This document shows positions 38,289 through 46,418 of a DNA stretch of 64,000 nucleotides, piece by piece. Below the pieces are notes generated by a model, which was not told the origin of the DNA, did not search any database, and saw only the letters and a list, made by a program, of their open reading frames with translations. Source of the DNA: Roseinatronobacter monicus (GTDB taxonomy: Bacteria > Pseudomonadota > Alphaproteobacteria > Rhodobacterales > Rhodobacteraceae); contig NZ_VFPT01000001.1 in NCBI RefSeq assembly GCF_006716865.1, forward strand, positions 1,793,001-1,857,000, written 5' to 3'. Position numbers and translations under genes: made by a program. How positions within the stretch are numbered: position 1 is the stretch's first letter; each line of letters opens with the position of its first letter.

Positions 38289-40157
38289 ATGCGTATCGTG
38301 TCCATCGGCTTCGTTTTGGGGGCAATCGCCGCTCCTGCATTTGCGGACCAGCGGCCAGAGGTGCAGGCCGTCACCTTGTCGACCGCCGGGCTTGTGATGA
38401 TCGAGGCACAGGCGGAATTGAGCCGCGACGGGGTCCGCCTGCCTATCCGTCGTGCCGATATTGACGATTTCCTGAAATCGCTGCGCCTGTCCGATCCATC
38501 CGGCGGCGTGCCCATGCTGTCGATGACCGGGCCGGGCGGGGTTGAGGATGTGTTCGCCGCCCTGCCCTTCAGCCCCGACGCGCTGAAAGATCTGCGCCAA
38601 CTGGTGGATGCAATGATCGGCGCACCCGTCACCGCAGAACGGCGCGGCATAAGTGTTTCCGGCGATCTGATGGGCACACGAGAGGTGCCGTGCGCCCAAG
38701 AGCACCAGCGCGGGTGCATCGCAGTTGCGGTACTGGGCAGCGGGCGCGAGATTCGCCAGATCCTGCTGGATGACGCGACCGAGCTGCACTTCAGTGACAC
38801 CACCGATCAGGACGCAGTTGCGCGCGGCATCGCCGCACTGCGTGACGCGGGCCGCGCCCTGATGCTCGATGTCAGCCTGACCAGCACCGAGACTTCGCCG
38901 CGCGAGATTGGCCTTGGCTGGCTGCAACCTGCCCCTGTCTGGAAAACCGCATGGCGGGCCGAAGATGGCGCAGGCGGGCTGGAGCTGACCGCTTGGGCCG
39001 TGATCGAGAATACAACAGGTCAGGACTGGGACGCAGTCGAAGTGACCCTTGCCACAGGTGCAGTGCAAGCCTTGCAGGCGCAGTTGTATGACCGTCTGGA
39101 CGCTGCGCGCAAACTGGCCGATACGACCATGGCACCCGCGATGATGGAAAGTGCGCCCATGGCGCGCGGCATGGCGTTCGACTCGGCGATGGATATCGCA
39201 CCGGTCAGCATGGATGATGGCGACAGCTTTTCACGCTTCACCCTGTCCACGCCCGTCACGCTCCGGGCGGGCGACATGATCTCGCTGCCTTTTTTGCGCG
39301 AAACCTTAGAAGATGCGCGCCTGACGCTCTATCGTGGCGGGTCCGGGGCAACGCACCCGTCCATCGCCATCGCGTTTGAAAACCCCTTGCCGCTGCGCCT
39401 GCCAGCGGGCGTCGTTACCTTATACGAGGAGGGGCGCGGCCATGCCGGCGATGCGATGATCCCGGAACTGGCCCCCGGTGCGCATGAAGTGATCGAATTT
39501 GCCCGCGACACCGCCATGCAGGTGCAAGAGAGCGAAGACGAGACACAGGTCGTGCAATCCGGCCGGATGGTGGACGGCGTGCTGGTGGTCGAAGAACGTC
39601 AGGAACGGCGCACCAGCTACCGCGTTGAGGGCGCGCCCGATGCCGACCGCGCGATGACCATTTCTCACCCGCTGCGGCATGGCTGGGACATGCAGACAAG
39701 CGGCGGCGAAACCGGGTTTGACGATACACGCTTTCTTGTTGATGTGCCCGCAGGTGAAATCGTGACGCAAGACGTGGTCGAGCAGCGCATAACCAGCACC
39801 CGTGTCGCATTGCTGGATCTGGACAGTGACGCGCTGGCATTTTGGTCCACACGCCTGCCCGACCCGGAATTGCGCGCAATGCTAGAGGAAATACAGACCT
39901 TGCGCGCGCAACAGGCCGACCTGCGCCGCGAGATCACACGCCAGCGCGCGCTGGAAGCGCAACTGATCGAGGATCAGGAACGTCTCGTCGGGTTGATTGT
40001 GCAGCTTGGCGATGACAGCCCCGCCACGCGCGAGCGCCGCACCCGTGTGGATGTGATTGAGCGCGAAATCGAACAGGCCCGCACCGCACGTGACGAGGCC
40101 GAAACCCGGCAAACCGAGATCGAAGACACATTGCGAGATATGTTGCGCGACAGCTGA
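38289..40157 (+). CDS. Secreted DUF4139-domain protein with C-terminal coiled coil
   Basis: 622 residues with a Sec signal peptide (MRIVSIGFVLGAIAAPAFA). The central part has the DUF4139 look: PAPVWKTAWRAED and LTAWAVIENTTGQDWDAVEVTLATG. A long coiled coil fills roughly residues 525-620 (LEEIQTLRAQQADLRREITR). Exported to the periplasm or cell surface; the function of DUF4139 proteins is not established. It is divergent from parC and converges with ubiK. Confidence 0.8.
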   Translation: MRIVSIGFVLGAIAAPAFADQRPEVQAVTLSTAGLVMIEAQAELSRDGVRLPIRRADIDDFLKSLRLSDPSGGVPMLSMTGPGGVEDVFAALPFSPDALKDLRQLVDAMIGAPVTAERRGISVSGDLMGTREVPCAQEHQRGCIAVAVLGSGREIRQILLDDATELHFSDTTDQDAVARGIAALRDAGRALMLDVSLTSTETSPREIGLGWLQPAPVWKTAWRAEDGAGGLELTAWAVIENTTGQDWDAVEVTLATGAVQALQAQLYDRLDAARKLADTTMAPAMMESAPMARGMAFDSAMDIAPVSMDDGDSFSRFTLSTPVTLRAGDMISLPFLRETLEDARLTLYRGGSGATHPSIAIAFENPLPLRLPAGVVTLYEEGRGHAGDAMIPELAPGAHEVIEFARDTAMQVQESEDETQVVQSGRMVDGVLVVEERQERRTSYRVEGAPDADRAMTISHPLRHGWDMQTSGGETGFDDTRFLVDVPAGEIVTQDVVEQRITSTRVALLDLDSDALAFWSTRLPDPELRAMLEEIQTLRAQQADLRREITRQRALEAQLIEDQERLVGLIVQLGDDSPATRERRTRVDVIEREIEQARTARDEAETRQTEIEDTLRDMLRDS

Positions 40158-40166
40158 ACCTGAAAT

Positions 40167-40197
40167 GGCCGGACAGGCGCTCAGCGCCTCTCCGGCC
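40167..40197. terminator. Two-way hairpin, DUF4139 gene / ubiK
   Basis: Nested stems GGCCGGA/TCCGGCC and AGGCGC/GCGCCT with one C-C mismatch between them and a 3-base loop, in the short gap between convergent genes. No U-run, so the terminator role is inferred. Confidence 0.6.
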
Positions 40198-40203
40198 CGC
40201 AAG

Positions 40204-40458
40204 TCAGGTTGTGCTGTCGCCGCGCGCTTCGAGGGCGGCAAGGCGCGCTTTGAGCGCCTCATTCTCTTCGCGGGCTTTCTGGGCCATGGCGCGCACGGCA
40301 TCAAATTCCTCGCGCGTGACGAAATCGCGGTCGGCAAGCCAGCGATCCATCAGGCTTTTCATGGCAGTCTCGGCCTCTGTCCGCGCGCCCTGGGCGACGC
40401 CCATAGCATTTGTCATCAGTTGCGAGACATCATCCAATAAACGGTTACGGGTCTGCAT
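40204..40458 (-). CDS. ubiK: Ubiquinone biosynthesis accessory factor UbiK (BMFP domain)
   Basis: 84-residue protein with an N-terminal amphipathic helix and a C-terminal coiled coil (REENEALKARLAALEARG); FVTREEFDAVRAMAQ is the family core. In E. coli UbiK assists the UbiJ-centred complex in aerobic ubiquinone synthesis. It is divergent from lgt, with 118 bases between the starts. Confidence 0.88.
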   Translation of the reverse strand: MQTRNRLLDDVSQLMTNAMGVAQGARTEAETAMKSLMDRWLADRDFVTREEFDAVRAMAQKAREENEALKARLAALEARGDSTT

Positions 40459-40576
40459 CGGGCACCTCGGTGGTTGAACTTACCCCTATATGTGACCTGA
40501 GTGCGCCAAACTCAAGGTTGACTTCCCCTGCCCGCCCGCGCCAGACAGTCGCAACCAGTATAAGCCGTAGGCACGC

Positions 40577-41467
40577 ATGACCCCCTTTGCCATTCTTTTC
40601 CCCGATCTGAGCCCCGAGATTTTCTCGATCAGCATTGGAAACTTCAATTTTGCCCTGCGCTGGTATGCTCTGGCCTATATCGCAGGATTTATCGCGGGCT
40701 GGTGGATCATCCAGCGCTTGATGCAGCGCCCTGCCCTGTGGCCCGCAGACACCCCCCCGATGGAGCCTGCCAAGGTTGAGGCCTTGCTGACCTATGTCAT
40801 CATCGGCGTCATTCTGGGCGGGCGGCTTGGTTTTGTGCTGTTTTATCAGCCGGGCTATTATCTGGCCAATCCGACCGAGATTTTGCGGGTCTGGGAGGGG
40901 GGTATGTCCTTTCATGGCGGGTTTGGCGGTGTCATCGTGGCAGGGCTGATCTTTTGCCGCCGCCATGCTGTCCCGCCGTTGCAGATTGCAGATGCGATGG
41001 CCCTTGTCGCCCCGATCGGAATCGGGCTGGGCCGGCTGTCGAACTTCATCAATGCCGAATTATGGGGGCGGCCCACGCTGCAACCTTGGGGCGTGATCTT
41101 CCCCGGCCCGCAGGCTCAGAACTGCCCATGGGACTGGCCTGCCGCCGCCTGCGCGCGCCATCCGACGCAACTTTATGAGGCGGCGCTGGAAGGGCTGGTT
41201 CTGTTCGCTGTGCTTGCCTTTGTTGTCTGGCGGCGCGGTTGGCTAAAACGGCCCGGTCTGGTGACCGGCACCTTTGTCGCAGGCTACGGGCTGGCACGCT
41301 TCACGGTTGAAATATGGCGGCAGGCCGATGCCCAATTCATTACGCCGGGCAACCCGCTGGGCCATGTCATCAGCCTTGGGCCGATGGGTTTGACGATGGG
41401 TCAGGTCTTGTCCCTGCCGATGATCGCCATTGGCATCGGACTGCTGCTGTGGCGCAGGCGCGCATGA
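40577..41467 (+). CDS. lgt: Phosphatidylglycerol--prolipoprotein diacylglyceryl transferase
   Basis: Inner-membrane enzyme that attaches diacylglycerol to the lipobox Cys of prolipoproteins. The protein has 296 residues with about seven membrane helices. The signature GRLSNFINAELWGRPT and MSFHGGFGGVIVAG are present. It overlaps the next gene by ATGA, so lgt, the methyltransferase and pgeF form one coupled unit. Confidence 0.95.
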   Translation: MTPFAILFPDLSPEIFSISIGNFNFALRWYALAYIAGFIAGWWIIQRLMQRPALWPADTPPMEPAKVEALLTYVIIGVILGGRLGFVLFYQPGYYLANPTEILRVWEGGMSFHGGFGGVIVAGLIFCRRHAVPPLQIADAMALVAPIGIGLGRLSNFINAELWGRPTLQPWGVIFPGPQAQNCPWDWPAAACARHPTQLYEAALEGLVLFAVLAFVVWRRGWLKRPGLVTGTFVAGYGLARFTVEIWRQADAQFITPGNPLGHVISLGPMGLTMGQVLSLPMIAIGIGLLLWRRRA

Positions 41468-42528
41468 CCGCACTGAAGGACTTGCTTTTGCGCCAGATCC
41501 GGGCGCAGGGGCCGATCACAGTGGCCGAGTATATGACGCAATGCCTGCTGCACCCGCAGCACGGCTATTACACAACGCGCGATCCCTTGGGAACACGCGG
41601 CGATTTCACCACGGCCCCCGAAATCAGCCAGATGTTTGGCGAAATGCTGGGGCTGTTGGTGGCGCAGGTCTGGGCAGATCAAGGGCGCCCCACCCCCTTC
41701 ACCCTTGCGGAGCTTGGCCCCGGTCGCGGCACATTGATGGCGGATGCCTTGCGCGCAACGGCGCGCGTGCCGGGGTTTCATGAGGCCATGCGCCTGCATC
41801 TGATCGAGGCCAGCCCCACCTTGCGCAAGCTGCAATCCGCGCTTTTGTCCGACCACGCCCCCGAATTTCACGACACCCCTGACACATTGCCGGAACAGCC
41901 GCTTTTTGTCCTCGCAAACGAGTTTTTCGACGCCTTGCCGATTCGTCAGTTCATGCGCAAGGGCACGGGCTGGGCCGAACGCATGGTGGGCCATGACAGC
42001 GACGATCTGTGCTTTGGGCTGTCGCCCGCCGCCCCCTTGGCGCAACTGGCCCATCGGCTGGATGACACGCAAGAGGACCAGATGGTCGAAATCTGCCCCG
42101 CCTTCGCGCCCATCCTGTCAGCGCTCAGCGCGCGGATCATGGCGCATGGCGGCTTTGCGCTGGTTGTTGACTATGGCGACTGGCGCAGCCGTGGTGACAC
42201 GTTGCAAGCCCTGCACAAGCACCGCTTTGACGACCCCCTCGCGCATCCCGGTGCGGCCGATCTGACCGCGCATGTAGATTTTGAAGCACTGGCCCATGCC
42301 GCCGCACCCCTGCGCGCAACCAAGCTGACCCCGCAAGGCGTATTGCTGGAACGGTTGGGAATCACGGCGCGTGCACAGGCCTTGGCGGCGGGGCTCACCG
42401 ATGCGACCCTGCAATCCCATGTCGCCGCACATCGACGCTTGACGCATCCGCAAGAAATGGGTCAGTTGTTCAAGACGATGGCATTTTATCCACCCACCGC
42501 CGATGCACCACCCGGATTTGACGAATGA
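41464..42528 (+). CDS. NDUFAF7/MidA-family SAM-dependent methyltransferase
   Basis: 354 residues. The family N-terminus GPITVAEYMTQCLLHPQHGYY and the start of motif RGDFTTAPEISQMFGEML are clear, and the SAM site is LAELGPGRGTLMADALR. Mitochondrial members methylate an arginine of a complex I subunit; bacterial targets are uncertain. The ATG at 41464 overlaps the lgt stop; an apparent longer ORF starting at 41314 lies inside lgt. Its own end overlaps pgeF by ATGA. Confidence 0.92.
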   Translation: MTALKDLLLRQIRAQGPITVAEYMTQCLLHPQHGYYTTRDPLGTRGDFTTAPEISQMFGEMLGLLVAQVWADQGRPTPFTLAELGPGRGTLMADALRATARVPGFHEAMRLHLIEASPTLRKLQSALLSDHAPEFHDTPDTLPEQPLFVLANEFFDALPIRQFMRKGTGWAERMVGHDSDDLCFGLSPAAPLAQLAHRLDDTQEDQMVEICPAFAPILSALSARIMAHGGFALVVDYGDWRSRGDTLQALHKHRFDDPLAHPGAADLTAHVDFEALAHAAAPLRATKLTPQGVLLERLGITARAQALAAGLTDATLQSHVAAHRRLTHPQEMGQLFKTMAFYPPTADAPPGFDE

Positions 42529-43289
42529 CACTCGAAATCCTGACTGCAGACAGCCTCTCCCCCTTTCGGCACGGGTTCTTTACCCGGCGCGGCGGGGCGT
42601 CTTCGGGCATATTTGCAGGATTGAATTGCGGGCCGGGGTCTTCTGACCAAAGCGACAGCGTGCGGCTGAACCGCGCACGTGTGGCCGACGCGATGGGGGT
42701 GTCACACGATACATTGGTCACAGTGCATCAAACGCATTCCGCCAATGTCGTCACACTGACCGCGCCACTCCCGCAGGCGCAGCCCAAACCCGAAGCGGAT
42801 GCAATGGTCACGGCCACGCCGGGACTGGCGCTCGGCATCCTGACCGCAGATTGCCAGCCGGTGCTCTTGGCCGATCCAGTTGCAAAAGTCATCGGGGCAG
42901 CACATGCGGGCTGGCGCGGCGCGCTGTCGGGAGTGCTGGAAAACACAGTCGAGGCAATGCTGGATCTGGGTGCAGAGCGCGCGCGGATTAACGCGGTCAT
43001 CGGCCCATCCATCAGCCAGCAAGCCTATGAGGTCGGCGAAGAATTCCTTGACAGCTTTCTTGCAGAAGACCCTGATTTTGCGCGGTTTTTCGCAAATGGT
43101 GTGGACGGAAAATACCAGTTCGACCTGATCGGGTTTGGCCTGTCTCGGCTGCGGGCCGCCGGTGTTGCAGATGCAAGCTGGATTGGCCATTGCACCTATG
43201 CAGACCCGGTGCGCTTTTATTCCTACAGGCGCGCCACACACGAAGGGCAGGCTGATTACGGACGGCTGATCTCTGCCATCTGCATATAG
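42525..43289 (+). CDS. pgeF: Peptidoglycan editing factor / polyphenol oxidase family (YfiH)
   Basis: 254 residues. In E. coli PgeF removes wrongly made L-Ser variants from muropeptide precursors; other members oxidise polyphenols or purine nucleosides. Metal-ligand motifs are intact: TVHQTHSANV, GILTADCQPVLLADP and GAAHAGWRGALSG, plus WIGHCTYADPVRFYSYRR. It is the last gene of the lgt unit. Confidence 0.93.
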   Translation: MTLEILTADSLSPFRHGFFTRRGGASSGIFAGLNCGPGSSDQSDSVRLNRARVADAMGVSHDTLVTVHQTHSANVVTLTAPLPQAQPKPEADAMVTATPGLALGILTADCQPVLLADPVAKVIGAAHAGWRGALSGVLENTVEAMLDLGAERARINAVIGPSISQQAYEVGEEFLDSFLAEDPDFARFFANGVDGKYQFDLIGFGLSRLRAAGVADASWIGHCTYADPVRFYSYRRATHEGQADYGRLISAICI

Positions 43290-43407
43290 GCGCGCGCCCG
43301 GATTTGGCCCTGCAAACTCCTATATCTGGCCCAAATCTGGCCTCAGTTTCGGGTGACAGTGATCCATAGCAGATCAAAAAGCGTCCCCACCCGAAAGGAA
43401 GACAGAT

Positions 43408-43554
43408 ATGCAGGCCACATCAAAGCATCGCTGGATCAACACAGCAGTCCTTGAAAGCGCAACATTCGTGCCCGCGCTTCCATGGGAACGCGCCGCCAAA
43501 CGCGCACGGCGCATTCACGCGGCTCAAGTGGCCCCCCTACGCGCAACGGCGTGA
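43408..43554 (+). CDS. Small basic protein, 48 residues, unknown function
   Basis: ATG at 43408, TGA at 43552. AGGAAG lies seven bases upstream, a very good ribosome site, and a terminator follows 57 bases after the stop, so this looks like a complete small transcription unit. The product is basic, with a LPWERAAKRARRIHAAQ core that resembles short PWxRGARR-type proteins common in Rhodobacteraceae; that resemblance is from memory. No membrane segment. It starts 118 bases after pgeF. Confidence 0.6.
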   Translation: MQATSKHRWINTAVLESATFVPALPWERAAKRARRIHAAQVAPLRATA

Positions 43555-43610
43555 AGTTTCTGCCGCAAAGCTTTGAAGTTTATTATTTTAATTCCGACCC
43601 CAAACGTATA

Positions 43611-43640
43611 GACGGGCGCCCAAGTGAGCGCCCGCCTTTT
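43611..43640. terminator. Terminator, small gene / hsp20
   Basis: 9-bp stem GACGGGCGC/GCGCCCGCC with one wobble and an 8-base loop, followed by TTTT on the plus strand. It lies between the 48-aa gene and the end of hsp20, convergent with it. Confidence 0.75.
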
Positions 43641-44015
43641 GAGACTGCGACCGCGTTACGCCGCGACCTGTGCCTGATCCGAATTTGACTGAAGCAACCG
43701 GTCACCGGTCGTTCTGATCTCGATCTGGCGTGGCTTCAGCGCTTCCGGCAATTCGCGGACAAGCTCGATATGCAGCATTCCGTCACGGTGCGACGCGCCC
43801 GAAATGCGGACATGATCGGCAAGCTGGAACCGCCGCTCAAAGGCGCGGTTGGCGATACCACGGTGCAAATACTCGCGCGCGCCCTGCTCGTCTGCGGAAC
43901 GCCCAGACACGACAAGCGCGTTCTCCTTCACTTCGACCACAAGGTCATCAGCCGAGAAACCGGCCACCGCGATGGAAATGCGATACGCATTCTCGTCGGT
44001 CTTCTCGATGTTATA

Positions 44016-45194
44016 CCAAGTCTCGCGAAATCTGACTCTTCTGAGGGTTTTGGGATTCCCAAATCTATGAAGATCTGACTCAATGGCGTCAGATTTTCTG
44101 GGGAGGGCCTCTCTATGGGCGCAGCGCTCGCGTTACGGACAGACTACGACGGCATGAAGTTGAGAGAACTTGCGCGAAAGACAAAGGATGCCAACCAAGC
44201 CCGCAGGCTTTTGGCGCTGGCGGAGATCTATGATGGCGGTCGGCGCAGCGATGCTGCTCGGATTGGTGGTGTTGGCCTACAAATTGTCCGTGACTGGGTG
44301 GAGCGGTTTAATGCCCGCGGGCCTGACGGCTTGATCAACGGCAAAGCTCCTGGTCAGCAGTCTAAGCTTAACGATGAGCAGCGCAGGGCGCTTGCTGCAA
44401 TTGTTGAGAGCGGTCCGACCTTATCGGTCCATGGGGTCGTCCGCTGGCGCCTGAGTGATCTGAGGAAATGGATTGCAGACACATTTGGGATTTCACTTCA
44501 CGAGACGTCGATAAGCCGGGAACTCAGGGCGCTTGGTTATGTCAAACTCACAGCACGCCCGCGCCATCACGCGCAAGATACAGCCGCACTGGAGGACTTT
44601 AAAAAAAAGGGTTTGCAGCCGCAGTAGCAAAGCTCCGCGCACGGCTCCTGCAAGGCACTGTGATCGAAGTCTGGTTCCAAGATGAAGCGCGTGTCGGCCA
44701 GAAAAACAAGATCACGCGCCGATGGGCGAAGCGCGGTACGCGACCTTCCGCCCCACATGATCAGCGCACGAGTTCAAGCTACATCTTTGGAGCGATTTGC
44801 CCAGCCCTCGGGAAAGCTGCAGGTCTTGTGCTGCCAGCGTGCAATACCGAAGCGATGGCCCTGCATCTTGCTGAAATCTCCCAAACTGTCGCACCCAAAG
44901 CACATGGGGCTGTGCTCGTGGATCAAGCCGCATGGCACATGACTGACAAGCTGGTCATTCCGGACAACATCACCATCATCCCGATCCCCGCAAAATGCCC
45001 AGAACTCAATCCAGTCGAAAACATCTGGCAATTCATGCGAGACAACTGGCTATCAAACCTCATCTTCGAAACCTATGAAGACATCGTAGATCATTGCTGC
45101 AAGGCTTGGAACAAATTGGTCAGCATGCCCGACACAATCACCTCCATTGGAACCCGCGACTGGGCTCAAGAGTTCTGATCAATGCTGATTGGTA
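44016..45194 (+). mobile_element. IS630-family insertion sequence, about 1.18 kb
   Basis: Inserted in hsp20 in the opposite direction. Both borders show TTATA (44011-44015 and 45195-45199). The family duplicates TA, and because target and element ends share bases the exact border is uncertain by about three bases. Inward ends share an ACCAA core (TACCAAGTCTCG at the left, TACCAATCAGC at the right). It carries a two-frame transposase. Confidence 0.9.
44115..45178 (+). CDS. IS630-family transposase, two frames joined by -1 frameshift
   Basis: Frame one (44115-44627, 170 residues) encodes the helix-turn-helix region (RLLALAEIYDGGRRSDAARIGG, cited 44205-44270). Frame two (open through 44660-45178) encodes the DDE catalytic core: Asp in VWFQDEARVGQK, Asp in AVLVDQAAWH, and Glu in LNPVENIWQFM. 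Eight A residues followed by GGG at 44598-44608 give a slippery site, and slipping back one base yields EDFKKKGFAAAVAKLRA and an uninterrupted protein of about 354 residues. A-run frameshifts are known in this family, so the transposase may be functional. Confidence 0.88.
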
Positions 45195-45313
45195 TTATAG
45201 GGGGGATAGCTGGGCGCTTGCAGGTCTGCCGCAAGGGCGCGGTCCAGCATGTCGGCCATACGGTCAAAACCGATGGTTGCACGGTAAAGTGGGGTTGGAT
45301 CAAATCGACGCAT

Positions 45314-45410
45314 AAGCATCCTCCATTCAGAAGCGATACAGATTTATGCACCCTCCGGCATGGACGGGTGCTGCTCAATGCCCCAAGGCCCAGATTTGGC
45401 ACCTTGGTGC
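45314..45410 (-). promoter_or_regulatory. ROSE-like RNA thermometer in the hsp20 leader
   Basis: The leader transcribed towards the hsp20 ATG can form three hairpins: CCAAGG(x)GCC/GG(x)CCTTGG, GCACCC/GGGTGC, and a last one in which ATCGCTTC pairs with GGAGGAT (45318-45337). The last stem covers the Shine-Dalgarno and contains the UYGCU-type segment (TCGCT) with one unpaired G, as in ROSE elements of alphaproteobacterial small heat-shock genes. Melting at high temperature would free the ribosome site. Folding was done by eye. Confidence 0.62.
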
Positions 45411-45415
45411 GGAAG

Positions 45416-45446
45416 ATATTTGGGAAGCAATCCGCGCAGTTTCAAG
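45416..45446 (-). promoter_or_regulatory. Candidate heat-shock (RpoH) promoter of hsp20
   Basis: Minus strand: CTTGAA (45441-45446, followed by A) matches the -35 of heat-shock sigma factors, and after 16 bases comes CCCAAATAT (45416-45424), near the CCCCAT-type -10. It would start transcription about 95 bases before the hsp20 ATG, just before the ROSE-like leader. Confidence 0.5.
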
Positions 45447-45508
45447 ACCTGAATCTGCTTTGCAACGCAACTTCAACAACACGCAGCAGTGCGTTGTAAT
45501 ATATAAGT

Positions 45509-46339
45509 TTATGGACGCATGAACCGAGCGCCGCCACCCGAACTCATGACACGCGGCTCACCTGTATCATGGCGGGGCGGTTGAATGAACCTTTGGTCAC
45601 GCCTGTCGAGTGCCGCACGCAAAGTATCCAGTTGCGTACCCAATGAAACCCCAAGCGACACATCAGAAAGCTGTCCCTGCACGTGACTTGTCGCCTTGGC
45701 CGAGACAACCGATACAATATGTGGCCGCCCGTGTGACATGGCGAAAACCGGCGCGCCGGAAGACCCGAAATCAACCGAACATGACATCATCAAAACCCCA
45801 GTGCGGTCGCGCTCCAACACCTGACAACTTTCCTGCAAGGCGGGCGCCTCCAGCCGGTCGCGGCCATAGGACACGACCCCGACCATATCCCCGCCGCGCG
45901 GCTCGGAAAACACATCAAAGGGGACAACCCCCATATTTCTGATCGGGTGCAACAGTTCCAGCAGCGCCAGATCATGCGACACGTTTTCCATGCCTACCCC
46001 CCCAAGCGAGGAATATTGCGGGTGCACGACCGATCGGTAGACCTGCCCCTCTGCGGCCGCACGTCCATTGCGAAACCCAGCCCGAAACAAAATCTGTTCA
46101 TCGGGCAATCGCACCCCGCTCTCGCGTTCAAACAGGCAATGCGCCGCTGTCAGCACCAGCCGCTCTGAAATCAGCGTACCGGTGCAAAACCCGGTCCGTC
46201 CGATATCGATCCGGCCAACCGCCTCCCAGCCTTGGGCCTGAAAGCTTGTCTCTAGTAATTCCAGCGGCCTGTCCTGCGCCAAAGCAGGCAAAGCACATCC
46301 CAAAGCGACACCGAATGCCCAGATATGGCGCCAGATCAT
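45509..46339 (-). CDS. Secreted trypsin-like serine protease
   Basis: 276 residues with a signal peptide (HIWAFGVALGCALPALA). Chymotrypsin-fold catalytic triad: His in VLTAAHCLF, Asp in SHDLALLELL, and Ser in VDFGSSGAPVF. The usual GDSGGP is GSSGAP here, so the oxyanion region is altered and activity or specificity may differ. The ATG at 46339 has GGAGG upstream; the longer ORF start at 46516 is not supported. It is downstream of hsp20 and stands alone. Confidence 0.87.
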   Translation of the reverse strand: MIWRHIWAFGVALGCALPALAQDRPLELLETSFQAQGWEAVGRIDIGRTGFCTGTLISERLVLTAAHCLFERESGVRLPDEQILFRAGFRNGRAAAEGQVYRSVVHPQYSSLGGVGMENVSHDLALLELLHPIRNMGVVPFDVFSEPRGGDMVGVVSYGRDRLEAPALQESCQVLERDRTGVLMMSCSVDFGSSGAPVFAMSHGRPHIVSVVSAKATSHVQGQLSDVSLGVSLGTQLDTLRAALDRRDQRFIQPPRHDTGEPRVMSSGGGARFMRP

Positions 46340-46418
46340 GCATCCCTCCGCAAAACAGCACCCAAGTCGCGTACCGCGCGAGTATGGCAGGAACATGGCG
46401 CAAGGCACAAGCCACAGA

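Larger units (their letters stand above)
43656..45313 (-). pseudogene. hsp20: Hsp20/IbpA-type small heat-shock protein gene split by an IS630-family element
   Basis: The 5' part 45195-45313 encodes MRRFDPTPLYRATIGF ... APSYPPY, and the 3' part 43656-44015 encodes NIEKTDENAYRISIAV onwards to the TAA at 43656. Removing the insert restores one 157-residue frame through YPPYNIEKTDENAYR, the conserved entry to the alpha-crystallin domain. The holdase is therefore lost: translation from the normal start would give 44 residues, ending NTNQH in the element. AGGA lies upstream of the ATG inside a ROSE-like leader. Family assignment and interruption are firm. Confidence 0.92.

Noticed and set aside
41314..41463. 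Upstream extension of the methyltransferase ORF
   Set aside because: Lies wholly within lgt; the family N-terminus begins at 41464.
43656..43967. 103-residue ORF taken as a complete protein
   Set aside because: It is the C-terminal part of Hsp20; the preceding codons and the N-terminal part at 45195-45313 join it in frame.
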